From the NCBI GenBank assembly GCA_958009085.1, contig OY253679.1:372001-436000 (forward strand): a stretch of DNA of 64,000 bases, in the 5' to 3' direction. This document shows positions 1 through 11,196 of the stretch, one piece after another. Made by a program: the position numbers and the translations under genes. The notes under the pieces are model-generated. The model did not search any database. It had not been told where the DNA came from and worked only from the letters and a program-made list of their open reading frames with translations. Source of the stretch: Protoeuglena noctilucae (taxonomy: Eukaryota > Chlorophyta > Pedinophyceae > Marsupiomonadales > Marsupiomonadaceae). How positions within the stretch are numbered: position 1 is the stretch's first letter; every line of letters starts with the position of its first letter.

Positions 1-545
1 GGTTCGCCCCCCTGTGCCCGGCGCTCTTGGCTGGTTATGATGACCCCGAAGCCGTGCTCAGTGTTCACGAGGGGTGTGCGCACCCTCGTGCCGCGGTTGA
101 CCCACGCTCTGACCCTGCCGGTGTCAGACGTGTTCGGGCTGAACCATGACGCCTTGAGTCTTGGGGGGGGGATCAACGCTCTCCCCCTGTCTCCGCAGAT
201 GCACGAGGCGCTGTGGCTGACGCTGGCCGACGCGCGTGCCACCGCATCGCACTGCTACTGGCTCGACCTCACCACGTGCCCCCTCCTCCGCAGGGACGGC
301 GAGCAGTGCTCCCACGACGACACGGTCGCCCACGCCTTCTGGGCCTGTGACAGGGCCCAGGAGGTGTGGGAGACGGACAAGGCGGCCGCGCGGGTTCCGG
401 CCCTCTCGGCGCGGGCGGTGTTCCACCTGGTCCCCCCTCCCTCCAGCCGTTTCGCGTCGACGGGTAGCGCCAGTCCTCCCGAAGCTCTTGGCGGCGCCTC
501 CAGATGAGCTTGAAAGCCGCGCCCACGATGACCGCCCACGAGTAC
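1..545. mobile_element. Rearranged fragments of the LINE-like element
   Basis: This stretch is a mosaic of pieces that match the larger element at 6646-8797. Bases 1-147 are nearly identical to 6646-6792 in inverted orientation. About 168-441 match about 7755-8037, also inverted, and encode the same Cys/His zinc-knuckle-like segment. About 467-544 match about 7675-7749 in the same orientation. The match stops at about 545, where host sequence begins. No complete open reading frame remains. The mixed orientations suggest either a rearranged insertion or a misjoined assembly, since an N gap and a perfect repeat lie next to it. Confidence 0.7.
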
Positions 546-1726
546 TGCGAGATAATATTTATCAAGAGTTACTGACATATAGCACTTGTTGCACAAAGTT
601 CACGCTCAGCTGCCCGGTTATAAGTTTTTTTTAAAGCACACCGAATTTGACATGAAATTCACTTTAACTTACTGGGTTTACAGAGGGTTTACAGAAAGGA
701 ATTGTCAGGCGAGGGCACCATGTTACCCAGCTTATCATCATTTGCAACATATCCAGCAAAGAGCTGAAGATGAGAGGCGCCGCAGATAGGATGGGCTTGG
801 ACAGCACAACACAAGCCACTGTAGCCTGGACTTCAGGCTAGTTGGCGTCGGTGAGCTTGTACAAGTACTTGCGCAGGTCCCGTGTGTTTTTGGAGCCCAG
901 GGGGAACGTGAAGCCCTTGCGGTCGAGGCTGTTGGGCCTGAGGAATGGCGTGCCGTCGTCCTTGGTCTCCATGTGCACGACCTTGGAGGGAGGGGGGGGG
1001 AGGGCGGGGATGGCGCCCTGAGGCTGGGCCTTGTTCGCGGCAGCCAGCCGCTGGACCTTGGCCATCTGGAGGGGGCTGAGGCGCGAAGAGGGGGAGAAGG
1101 CGTGCCCCTCGGGCGCGCCGTACGGGTGGATGGCGAGGCCCAGCACATGGTAGCCGTGCTCTTCCCACACCGCCTCGGCCACGCGCCTCGGGGTGACGGT
1201 GCCCCCGCAGCCACGCAGGCGCTGGGTAATGCACGCCTTGGCCTTCTGTAGCGATTGGAGAGGAGACAGGGCCGTTTGGCAAACTACATTGTGGGAGAGC
1301 GTGCTGGTACACATGATGCCCTGACGTTGCACTGCATCTCCATCCCACCCACTCACCCCTGCGTGCTCGCCATCGTCCTCCCTGCCGTCGAGGGTTGGCT
1401 TGAGTTGAGGGCATGCCAGGGCACGCGCGTGCACCTTGCCCTCGACGAGGTTGGCGATGCGAGCGCCGACACGCCCGCGCCAGAGCCCCAGGATCACTTG
1501 CAGCCCGCCCTGCCGCTTGAGAACAGTCTGGAGGGTAACGCCAGTTCCCAACGGTTCCCCGTCCTCAGACAGGAAGTACTTGTCGGCGAATGGCGTCAAG
1601 CCAATTTCGGTGAAGGCCGTCAGGGCTGACGCGACGCAGATGCTGAACTGCACGCTCTCGTATCCCTCGATGCTGTTGATGTCGTGAAGGTAGCTGATGA
1701 CGGCATCGGCCATCTCGTCAGCGAGG
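530..1726. repeat. First copy of perfect 1.2-kb direct repeat
   Basis: Bases 530-1726 recur at 1927-3123 with a constant offset of 1397, and I found no differences on reading both copies. On the minus strand this copy carries the last exon (838-1245) and part of the previous exon of the unrecognised gene whose full form is at 2235-5281. The copy runs directly into the N run. A perfect duplicate on both sides of a fixed-size gap is typical of uncollapsed haplotypes or a scaffold-joining artefact, so this copy probably should not be counted as a separate gene. Confidence 0.85.
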
Positions 1727-1926
1727 NNNNNNNNNNNNNNNNNNNNNNNNNNNNNNNNNNNNNNNNNNNNNNNNNNNNNNNNNNNNNNNNNNNNNNNNNN
1801 NNNNNNNNNNNNNNNNNNNNNNNNNNNNNNNNNNNNNNNNNNNNNNNNNNNNNNNNNNNNNNNNNNNNNNNNNNNNNNNNNNNNNNNNNNNNNNNNNNNN
1901 NNNNNNNNNNNNNNNNNNNNNNNNNN
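1727..1926. other. Assembly gap, 200 N
   Basis: A run of exactly 200 N, the same length as the gap at 30210-30409, so this is probably a placeholder of unknown true size. It is flanked by the two copies of the perfect 1.2-kb repeat. Confidence 0.99.
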
Positions 1927-3123
1927 GACCGCCCACGAGTACTGCGAGATAATATTTATCAAGAGTTACTGACATATAGCACTTGTTGCACAAAGTTCAC
2001 GCTCAGCTGCCCGGTTATAAGTTTTTTTTAAAGCACACCGAATTTGACATGAAATTCACTTTAACTTACTGGGTTTACAGAGGGTTTACAGAAAGGAATT
2101 GTCAGGCGAGGGCACCATGTTACCCAGCTTATCATCATTTGCAACATATCCAGCAAAGAGCTGAAGATGAGAGGCGCCGCAGATAGGATGGGCTTGGACA
2201 GCACAACACAAGCCACTGTAGCCTGGACTTCAGGCTAGTTGGCGTCGGTGAGCTTGTACAAGTACTTGCGCAGGTCCCGTGTGTTTTTGGAGCCCAGGGG
2301 GAACGTGAAGCCCTTGCGGTCGAGGCTGTTGGGCCTGAGGAATGGCGTGCCGTCGTCCTTGGTCTCCATGTGCACGACCTTGGAGGGAGGGGGGGGGAGG
2401 GCGGGGATGGCGCCCTGAGGCTGGGCCTTGTTCGCGGCAGCCAGCCGCTGGACCTTGGCCATCTGGAGGGGGCTGAGGCGCGAAGAGGGGGAGAAGGCGT
2501 GCCCCTCGGGCGCGCCGTACGGGTGGATGGCGAGGCCCAGCACATGGTAGCCGTGCTCTTCCCACACCGCCTCGGCCACGCGCCTCGGGGTGACGGTGCC
2601 CCCGCAGCCACGCAGGCGCTGGGTAATGCACGCCTTGGCCTTCTGTAGCGATTGGAGAGGAGACAGGGCCGTTTGGCAAACTACATTGTGGGAGAGCGTG
2701 CTGGTACACATGATGCCCTGACGTTGCACTGCATCTCCATCCCACCCACTCACCCCTGCGTGCTCGCCATCGTCCTCCCTGCCGTCGAGGGTTGGCTTGA
2801 GTTGAGGGCATGCCAGGGCACGCGCGTGCACCTTGCCCTCGACGAGGTTGGCGATGCGAGCGCCGACACGCCCGCGCCAGAGCCCCAGGATCACTTGCAG
2901 CCCGCCCTGCCGCTTGAGAACAGTCTGGAGGGTAACGCCAGTTCCCAACGGTTCCCCGTCCTCAGACAGGAAGTACTTGTCGGCGAATGGCGTCAAGCCA
3001 ATTTCGGTGAAGGCCGTCAGGGCTGACGCGACGCAGATGCTGAACTGCACGCTCTCGTATCCCTCGATGCTGTTGATGTCGTGAAGGTAGCTGATGACGG
3101 CATCGGCCATCTCGTCAGCGAGG
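1927..3123. repeat. Second copy of perfect 1.2-kb direct repeat
   Basis: This copy matches 530-1726 and continues on its right side into the rest of the unrecognised minus-strand gene, so it is the copy attached to the real locus. Its left end begins exactly after the N run and still includes the last 15 or so bases of the LINE-like sequence, showing that both copies come from the same junction. Confidence 0.85.
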
Positions 3124-5281
3124 CCCTGCTCCCATTGCTTCAGCTTGTCCTCCTGCAGTCAGCACACTGAAGCTTAGTAGCACTGCATTGGTCAATACTC
3201 AGCTACTGCATGGTTAGCCGGCCAGAATCATGTTCTTATATGGTTTGTGACTCTGCATGAGGCATGACGTGTCGAGCGGGGCAGAGGTGGTACCGGTGTC
3301 AGCTCAAACCCGCGTGCGCAGGGGGGTATCGTGACTGGCTCGACCAGGAAATAAAGCTTAACATTAAGACATCCGATTACTTTTGGACACCCGGCTTGTA
3401 TCTAAAACAGATGACGCAACAGCACATTACCTGAGGCCCACTCTCCCCAGGGCCAGCCTAGTAGCAGAGGCCAGAGTAGAACGTGTGCCATACCGCTCAC
3501 ATATCAAAGAACCACCATAAAACACTGCCATCTTTCAGTTGGGCTCACCTGGGCCTTGTCCAAGGGGGCCGTCAGCCGCGCACCGTACCACGACTTGTTC
3601 CTTCCCATATCCCCGCCTGCCGCACTCTCCCGTGCGTAGAAGTTCTCCATGCAAGTAGCAGAGAGCTCTGTCAGGAGATCCACCCCCGTCAGCGCGCCTT
3701 CGCCAACAGGACGAGTACACGTGTTTGCCTTGGGAATCAGGGTGCCGTTGCTGACGTGCTCCTTGAACTCGTCCACCGACAGACCTGCCAGCCAGTCCAC
3801 GTGGCCCCCGTGGATCCGCTCCGGCATGTTGAGGCTGGATTGCAGTGTCGGCGGCGGGACGTGGCTCTCCAGCTCACGTGCATGCAGCGCGATGAAGATC
3901 AGCCCAAGGTCCCGGGCAAACGCTCCGTCCTGCAAAATGACGTGGCGAGGCCTGCCACTGTCACTGGCCTTGTATCGCTCGTAGCAATCCCCTCAGCAAC
4001 ACCAAAATTGCAGCCTCCCCCCCACATGTTCTCCCCCTCAAAAGACAAGATCACGTAAAACCATGCAGCACGCTTGCATAGACTCGCCTCCTCAGATGCA
4101 TGGGAGCCCGTGCTGCACTTCTTGCTGGCCCACGACGCCTCCGACCTGAAGGAAATCGTCTGCTGCAACTGCCCTTCGCCCCCGAGCTTGACCGTCTTGA
4201 GCGAGAGGTCCACCCCCGCATATGGTGACGTCAGGTTCCCGCGTTTGGGGCACGCAGACAGGGCCACTCGGAGCTCGTCAATCCCTCGCGTCGCCCATCT
4301 CTCATCGCCCTTGAACGTTGCGTAGAACTGCGTCAAAACACGGGCAGCTGGATACTCTGCGTTCACCAAGCGGCAGTTCGTGCTCTTCTGTATGCCGAAA
4401 GACATGCATCGACGCACCTGCTCAGGGTAAGCGAGTTGCATCGTCCCCTCCTGTGACCCGCTGCCCAAGATGATGGTGGCGAGGTCAGCCATGACGGCTG
4501 CCCGCCTCTTGTCCTTGCTGCCCCCCACGAACTGGAGGCCGTGGAAAACGCGCCAGTAGCCGCTCTCGTAGACGATCTCGATGCTGTGCACCAAAAACGA
4601 AGGGCCTCCATTACAACACACCTCAACACACAAACAAGTTGTGCTTTAACGCCAAGTCGCGGTGCTGGCAGCCCCGGGGTCCACCTTCACATATTTGGTG
4701 CCGCGAAACAGAGAGCAGTAGCTAACCTGCTGCTGAGGGAGCCGACGCTGGACCCCACGACACTGTCAGCCGGGCAGGCGACGTCGGTGTCCTCCGGTGC
4801 CTGGAACGCGCTGAAATTGGGAGGGATGTCAATGGTCGATTGCAGGACCTCTTCCACGGCGTGGTCGACCATCTCCACCAGCTCCATGGCATCGGCTGAG
4901 CGAATGTTGACGTGGTTGCGTAACTTAATCCGCAGGGAGTTGTTCAGCCCGTCTTCCCTGCAAGTAATGACGCGCAATATACATGTCATGAATTGCCATT
5001 AGATCATAAAAAAACTCTGTGAAGTTTCTTAGCTAAGGCCATCTATTAGCTCGTCTCAAAGCGTGTCGAATGTTAATCGGAAACACTCAAGATGTTGACA
5101 CAGCCCTAGCGGGAATTGCGTCTAGCCCACTTACCACTCGTCAGCCCATTTCTCCTTGGCGGCCTTCGTTAAATCAGAAGGAAACGAGGCGTCGTTGATG
5201 ATGCCTTTCCAGTAAGTCTGTGGCTTGTTCTTCCCTCTGGTGTGTTTTGCCGCCAGCTCCTTTAAGATTTCGCAGTTGTCT
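2235..5281 (-). CDS. Unrecognised multi-exon protein, 5' end uncertain
   Basis: I do not recognise this protein, but the model is well formed. Minus-strand exons: about 5281-5135, 4957-4727, 4583-4088, 3929-3549, 3152-2754 and 2642-2235. Phases agree at every junction. The 5135 donor is a strong GTAAGT, and the intron after 4088 must start with GC (AG|GCGAGT). The product is over 680 residues with no clear signal peptide, membrane segment or low-complexity run. It has a conserved-looking central part, with short motifs such as YAGVDLSLKT and GVDLLTELSATC, and a basic C-terminus ending KLTDAN. Upstream of the first listed exon an in-frame TAA follows a possible start (MKKRKIAHVI), so the true first exon is unknown. 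Base composition is less GC-extreme than in the housekeeping genes, and retroelement debris lies on both sides, so an accessory or element-derived origin is possible. Confidence 0.6.
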
Positions 5282-6645
5282 TAAATAACGTGTGCGATTT
5301 TTCTTTTCTTCATGGCGCTCTGCGAGAACAAAAACGCGTGCATTCCATCTGAATGCAACGCTGCCCGCCATCTCTCTGGTGGCATGTGCCAGGTACGTGC
5401 TGCCAGAGCGCACCAATCCATTATAGGCGCCAAGTCAAAAAAATGTAGCCCCCCTTGCCCAGCCAGCGGACCACATGCGAAGGGTACGCATGAGCAAGTC
5501 CGCGTGGGAAAAGTCCACCTCCCAACCGCCCGCCCTTCCGACCCGAGCCTCCTAGCGCGTGTCAATGGCACTTTGACGTGGCCAAGCCACCGCATTCCAC
5601 GCGCCAACCCAGCAATTTCACAGACGAGGCCCCAAACAATCCCGGACGAACCCGACAATATGGAGCCGCACTGAGCGGACCCCGAATACATTGGTAAAAA
5701 AACAGACATCGATATGCGCTCCGGCGGGTGCAGCGTCGACGAGGCGGGCGCAGCGGCACTTTGAAATAGCTTTGCGCGCGCAGGCGTCGGCGGGGGCCGC
5801 GCGACCACCCGACCGCGCATATGCGCACCTTCGTTTCGGGGAGCCGGTGTGCTGTTCTTGGACCGCGTGGGTGGCGCGCGACCGCGGGTTCGATGTCAGC
5901 TGGTGAGCGCAGGGCAGAGGAAACCACTTGGTGAAAACGACACAGCAACAATGACACGCATCAGTCACCATCCTGGGATCAGGAGTTCCCCTTGCGCACG
6001 CCCCGGACGGGTTTGTCTTACACGCCAGCGTCAGCCCGCGCTCGACGCCATGAGCGTCCAGGAGGCCGTCTTGAGGCATGCGGCGTTGCGTGCGCGTGGT
6101 TGTTAATCGCATTGAAGCAGAGGGTCGGTGATGTAGAGCATCGGGGGGCTGTGACGACGGCGGGGGGCGCGAACGTGCGGGGCGAGCGGATCAAAGCGAC
6201 CCCGCGGTTTTATGGGGCTGCGGAAGCGGCGCGGAGTCTGCGGACGAGATGGTCTGGTTGTCGGCGCGTGCGCTGGCTGGGGCAAGGCGCCACTCCGATG
6301 GAACGGCTGGCGCGGCGGGGCGCGGCAAGGACGGCCAGGCGTGGCAGCTGTGGGCGCTGCCCGGGGGGCTATCCGAGCGATGGCCGGCTGCGATGGTTTC
6401 AGACGTCAACAAAGATTCGAACGCGTGCAGGTTTCAGGGGTTCCGATGCCGTTGGGTGGCGCGCATTTCGCCCGCACTGCGCGCCCTCTGCGCGTCTCGA
6501 TGCTTGATGTGCAGCTTTGTTGCTGGCGCGACGTGGACTGCGATCAAATAAAAATGCGATGACGGTCCCCATGAAGCATTTCATCGTCAGCAGAGGCGTG
6601 GCGACATGCCCGCAGCGCCTGCTGTCAAGGGCCAATCGCGTAATG
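5282..6645. other. Intergenic, no gene supported
   Basis: Several open frames cross this stretch on both strands, but none has family-like sequence, convincing splice structure or a consistent frame. I see no RNA gene. It separates the unrecognised gene from the retroelement. Confidence 0.5.
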
Positions 6646-8797
6646 GTTCAGCCCGAACACGTCTGACACCGGCAAGGTCAGAGCGTGGGTCAACCGCGGC
6701 ACGAGGGTGCGCACACCCCTCGTGAACACTGAGCACGGCTTCGGGGTCATCATAACCAGCCAAGAGCGCCGGGCACAGGGGGGCGAACCCCCCCACTGGC
6801 CCCTTGGGAACCACACTCCCAGAGTGCGTGGGGGCTTTGCAAAGCGTCCCGAGGGCGGCAGCGTCGTTAGGCCACCTGAACGCGTGCGGTGAAGGCAGCG
6901 GCAGCCCCAAGGGACTGGGGGGACCGGATCTCGGGGACCTGGGTCCCCCGCTCTGTCCCACAAGGGGGCGCCAAAGCCGTACCAACACTCCGAACATGAC
7001 GTGAAACCCTCGGCCACCGCCCCCGACTCTGCTAGGCCCCCGCCCGCCGGCGCCCGCCCGAGGTTTCCTTGCGGGCACCCCGAGACGAGCGCCGACGGGC
7101 AGCCGGCTGTCCCGCGGGGCCGAACCCGGGCTTTAGAACCCTGGAGGGCCGGCGACCTTGAACTCCTGCACGTCCAGGAGATACCGCAATGTGAAGTGCT
7201 CACCACGTCCCGCGCATGCGGGAGCAGGCTACCCACACCATCACAGGAGTGCCATCTAGCAGACCCGGTGGGGCGCACTTTGCCGTGGCAGCCTATCACG
7301 CCCCCTGCCAGCAGAAGCTGCATAGCTGCGCCATGACAGAGCGATGCATGCACAGGGCGCCATGGGATACGCTGGCGAGCCCTCACCTGTTGCGGCCTCA
7401 CCTGGGACTTACCTGCGCGGCGGCTGCCACCGCCCCTGGGACACCCTCCCACGCGGACCTGCCATGCGGACCCTCACGGCAGATCACGCGGCAGCCGGGA
7501 AGCCTCCCCACTCGAACCTGCCGCCATCTGCGTGGGCGGGGACGAGCCGGTCCCCCCGCTCCCCCAGCAGAGCAGCAAGGCGCCCTGCCCCAGTGACAGC
7601 CAGAGTGTCTTGGACCTCGGCTGCCACGATGGTGCCAAGCTGGACATAGAGGCCTGCGGGCGCCGACGGGGAGCGCCAGTTCTCCCGAAGCTCTTGGCGG
7701 CGCCTCCAGATGAGCTTGAAAGCCGCGCCCACGATGACCGCCCACGAGTAATGCGTGAAACGGCTGGAGGGAGGGGGGACCAGGTGGAACACCGCCCGCG
7801 CCGAGAGGGCCGGAACCCGCGCGGCCGCCTTGTCCGTCTCCCACACCTCCTGGGCCCTGTCACAGGCCCAGAAGGCGTGGGCGACCGTGTCGTCGTGGGA
7901 GCACTGCTCGCCGTCCCTGCGGAGGAGGGGGCACGTGGTGAGGTCGAGCCAGTAGCAGTGCGATGCGGTGGCACGCGCGTCGGCCAGCGTCAGCCACAGC
8001 GCCTCGTGCATCTGCGGAGACAGGGGGAGAGCGTTGATGGTCTTGAGAGCGGCATGCATGCCCGCCGCCGTGACCCCGTCCGGCCCGTCCTGGGCCTCCC
8101 CGAGCGCCCCGGCCCGGGACCACTGCTCCACCTTGCGGGCGAGCCGCGAGGTGATGGTGGCCCGGTCGAAGGCCACCCCCACCGCATGTCCGACCGAGTA
8201 CTGCTTAAGCGGAATGGGGACGGGCACTTCAGTGGGGCGCCGATGAGGCTCGAGGACCCACTGCGTGGAGGGGGTGACAAGGGGCAGGTTGAGCTCCGCC
8301 CACCACGCGGGCTCGGGGGCCAGGCGGGGGTCGGAGTGCGCAGCGACCGGCGCAGCCTGGGGGCGGGAAGGACGGGGGAGGAGTTGAGAGTCCTGCTGCG
8401 CGCAGTAAGCCGCCAGCGTGTGCTCCGCCCTCGCCAGGTCTGCGGGGGAGGGGACCTGGCCTGCGGCAAGGGAGCGGAGGTGAGCAGGGAGGGAGCCGCA
8501 GGCCGCAGGGGAGAGAACCAGGCCCTGCCAAGGGTCCCACGCAACCAGGATACCCACGAGCTGCTCAGCCACGCCCTCAAGCACCACACGGCTGGCATTG
8601 GCACGGGGAGGCACAGGCGCGCCCACAACGCCCAGCCCCTCAAGCGCCTTGCAAACCTGGATTATTACCCTTTTGACGGGGTCCTTGGCCGACGTCGTGT
8701 CGCCCAAGCGAAGGTGCAGCAGCCGCTCCCAGCGCGTGCCCCACAGCCGCCCGCACCACGAAGCCTCCAGCACCTCCGAGGCCACGGCGCACACTAA
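6646..8797 (-). mobile_element. Partial non-LTR (LINE-like) retrotransposon
   Basis: The minus strand has a 436-codon open frame (8794 to 7484) followed by about 840 bases of apparent 3' sequence down to 6646. The frame contains CPLLRRDGEQC, then HDDTVAHAFWACDRAQEVW, a Cys/Cys/His/Cys arrangement like the zinc-binding domain found after reverse transcriptase in LINE ORF2 proteins. It is followed by an aromatic and basic helix (KLIWRRRQELRENW), as is usual there. No reverse transcriptase catalytic motif and no endonuclease are present, so this is only the C-terminal end of such a protein, probably 5'-truncated as LINE copies often are. There is no obvious poly(A) tail. Family assignment rests on this one domain. 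Rearranged pieces of the same element are at 1-545. Confidence 0.55.
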
Positions 8798-8968
8798 CGG
8801 TTATATTTTGACATTGAGTGGGTCTCTGAGGGTGCTGGCGTAACTTTTGAGCACGCTGGGCGCCGGATTGGGGCCCAGCGCGGGCTCGCAGCAACGAATA
8901 TGGCCGGTGACAGTGGCCTAGTTTCATATACTTTCACGTCCTCTATCACTATCAGAGATCACCACCCG

Positions 8969-9042
8969 GCCGCCGTAGCTCAGTCGGCCAGAGCGCACGG
9001 CTCTTAACCGTGTGGTCGTGGGTTCGATCCCCACCGGCGGTG
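8969..9042 (+). tRNA. tRNA-Lys (anticodon CUU)
   Basis: The 74-base sequence folds as a cloverleaf. The 7-base acceptor stem GCCGCCG pairs with CGGCGGT and the discriminator is G. The D arm is GCTC/GAGC. The anticodon stem is CACGG/CCGTG with loop CTCTTAA, giving anticodon CTT. The T arm is CGTGG-GTTCGAT-CCCAC-like. The internal promoter boxes TAGCTCAG.CGG and GGTTCGATCC are intact, and the body closely resembles plant tRNA-Lys(CUU). There is no intron. The gene lies about 170 bp beyond the end of the LINE-like sequence. Confidence 0.95.
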
Positions 9043-9132
9043 CTCACCTCCGAGCACACCCCGAGCTGTCACTCGCTCCCGGAACCTTTTGTCCCCGCCC
9101 CCTCTTTGCGGCGGCTTTGGGGAGGGCAAAAA

Positions 9133-9210
9133 GGACGCTGGCAGGATTCGAGCCCGCGACCTCCTGGTCATGGAGGCGAAGCAGTGGCTGGGGAAGTCGC
9201 TCCTGCGTCC
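9133..9210 (-). other. tRNA-like relic or pseudo-tRNA
   Basis: Read on the minus strand, the ends GGACGC and GCGTCC can pair. There is a good T arm (GCGGG-CTCGAAT-CCTGC) preceded by AGGTC, as in many tRNAs, and a perfect 5-bp anticodon-like stem CCTCC/GGAGG. A T run follows the 3' end, as for a Pol III terminator. The D region is about nine bases too long and lacks the usual GG and A-box. The 3' half resembles an elongator tRNA-Met with CAT, whereas the best stem would give GAC. It lies 90 bp from the tRNA-Lys in opposite orientation. It is more likely a decayed tRNA than a working gene. Confidence 0.35.
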
Positions 9211-9707
9211 CCGGGGCACCTCCCCAGGGCTTTTGGCCGCTGTCCGTTTGCTCTTCTCATCATAGTCGACGCGCTGGCCCGCCCAGGGGGGGCGCGCCCC
9301 GCTCGATCGGGCAGGGGCTCGACACGTGCCGGCCGCGCGTTCCCAGCGCTGGGCCAGCCGGGGTGGCCTGGGGGCTGCCTGGCTGGCTGGTTGGCACTCC
9401 GTTCAGACGCGGAGAGGGGCAGGCAGTGGGGTTGAGGTCGTTGAGAGGCTGGCCCGCTACTGCGGCCTTCCCCAGGGCCCCAAGCCACACCGCTCAACTG
9501 AGGATCCCTACGTTGTCAGGCTTGAAGGCTTGCTGCCGGACAACCTCAGGCTTCACAACAACCAGTGTACGACTCAGAGTGGGGCGGAACGGAATCCCAT
9601 CGCGACAACATCGCTGGCGCAAAGGAGGGAGGGCTGGGTCACGGCGCCGCTCACTCACAGCAGTGGCTCGCTCACAGCCCATAGCTAGCACCACAGGCGC
9701 CGTCACG
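9211..9707. other. Intergenic, nothing recognised
   Basis: About 500 bases between the tRNA-like relic and the stop codon of the EF-hand-like gene. It probably includes that gene's 3' UTR. I see no coding exon, repeat or RNA gene. Confidence 0.5.
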
Positions 9708-11196
9708 TCACTTCCTGCCGCCCGCACGCGAGGCGTCGGCCACGGTGGCCATGGTCTCGGCCCGCACGCGCCGCTCCGTGTACTGCTGCAGGATGGCCCC
9801 GATGTCGTTGGCCTGCCGGGGCGCGCCCCCGTCCGCGTCCGCCCCCGCCCCCATCCCCGCCTTCTCGGCCTTCTCCGCCACGTACCTCGCGATGCGCTCC
9901 TCGGGCGTGATGCTGGCCTCGATGGCCCGCAGACGCTCCTCCTCCACGTTCACCATGTTGAGGAAGTCCGTCACCGTCACCTCCGCGCTCTCCGTGACGC
10001 CCTGCCGCCGCAGGATCGCCTGCACTTCGCTCATCTTCTGCGGCGACACCCGGTCGCGCACCACCACCAGGACCTGGTACACCGGCAGCTTGCCCTCGGA
10101 CTTGAACGTCTTCTCCTCGAAGGCCCGCGAGATCTCGCGGCGCTCGTCCTCGTCGAGCACGCGGATGTCGCGCGGGGGCATGACGCTGGCCACCACGATG
10201 GCCAGGTCGCGCTTGCTCAGCTCCGGGTGCATGACGCGCACGATGTCAATGAAGTCGACGCTCTCCTTGCCCTCCCGGTCCAGCACGCGGTACAGGTCCG
10301 CGCTCAGGATCCGCGCCCGCTCCCGCAGCGCCCCGGACTCGGCCCCGGGCACGCGCGAGGCCACGTAACGCCGGAAGGCCTGCAGCGTCACCACGCCCTC
10401 CCCCGCTGCCCCCTGGATGTCGTTGAACACCTCCTGGAGGCTCAGGATCTCCGACTCTTTGACCAGGAACGGCGGGCCCGAGATCTTGATCCACCCGCCC
10501 TTGCGCTCCCCAACCTGGAGCGTGTGCACGTAGGCCAGCGAACCCTCGCGCGGGCCCCCGGGGGGCGCCGCCAGCGTGGACGTCCGGGGCAGCCCGCTGC
10601 CCGCGGGGGAGAGAGGCGAGGAGCCGGTCGCGTTCGCGGGCGGCGCGACGGGCGCGGGGCGCATCCGCCCTCCCCGGGAGGCGAGGTCGATGGACGTGGC
10701 GGCGCGGCTGCGGGGCTGCGTCGCGCCCGGCATCATCACGGGCGCCATGCGCGCCGCGCCGCCCTCCATCCCGGGACCCATCGGGGAGCGGCTCGAGGGC
10801 GCGTCGGGGCCTGCGCCGGGGAGGGGAAGGGGCCCGGTCAAATCAGGGCTGCGAGGTTGGGAGAGCGCGGCGGGGGTCATGCGTGTGCGCACGGAGAACA
10901 AGCCCTTAAAAAGGTCACCTGGAATTGCACCCGGTTTGCCTCCCCGCTTCGTTGGATCCGCGACAAACTCGGAAGCCCGGCGCTCCTGGGGGAAAGGGCG
11001 CAGCAGTTTCATGCTCTGTGCCCGCACACGCCCCGCCGGGTCCCCAGCGCGCCACCGCGGCCGCCCGGCGCCTCACCACAATCGTCTCGGTCAAATTGCG
11101 CTTCAGGTCGTCGAACCGGGCCCCCTTCTTCTCCGCGAGGCTCATCTCCATCGCCGCGAGTTTCTCCTCGAGCGAGAAGTCCTCATCCTTGCTCAT
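9708..11196 (-). CDS. EF-hand-like protein of unknown function
   Basis: Two exons on the minus strand: 11196-11077 (40 codons from MSKDEDFSLEEKLAAMEMSL) and 10985-9708. The donor is GTGAGG and the acceptor CCCCCAG, phase 0. The product is 465 residues. The N-terminus is charged and helical. Residues about 60-190 are Pro/Ala/Ser-rich and probably disordered. The C-terminal half is helical with repeated units that resemble EF-hand pairs (ADLYRVLDREGKESVDFIDI, then MHPELSKRDLAIVV). Canonical calcium loops are not clearly kept, so calcium binding is doubtful. I cannot name a family with confidence. It is divergent from TRM1, about 1 kb apart. Confidence 0.75.

Noticed and set aside
838-1962. A minus-strand open frame running through the N gap
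   Set aside because: It remains open only because N cannot encode a stop. It belongs to the probable false duplicate of the gene at 2235-5281.
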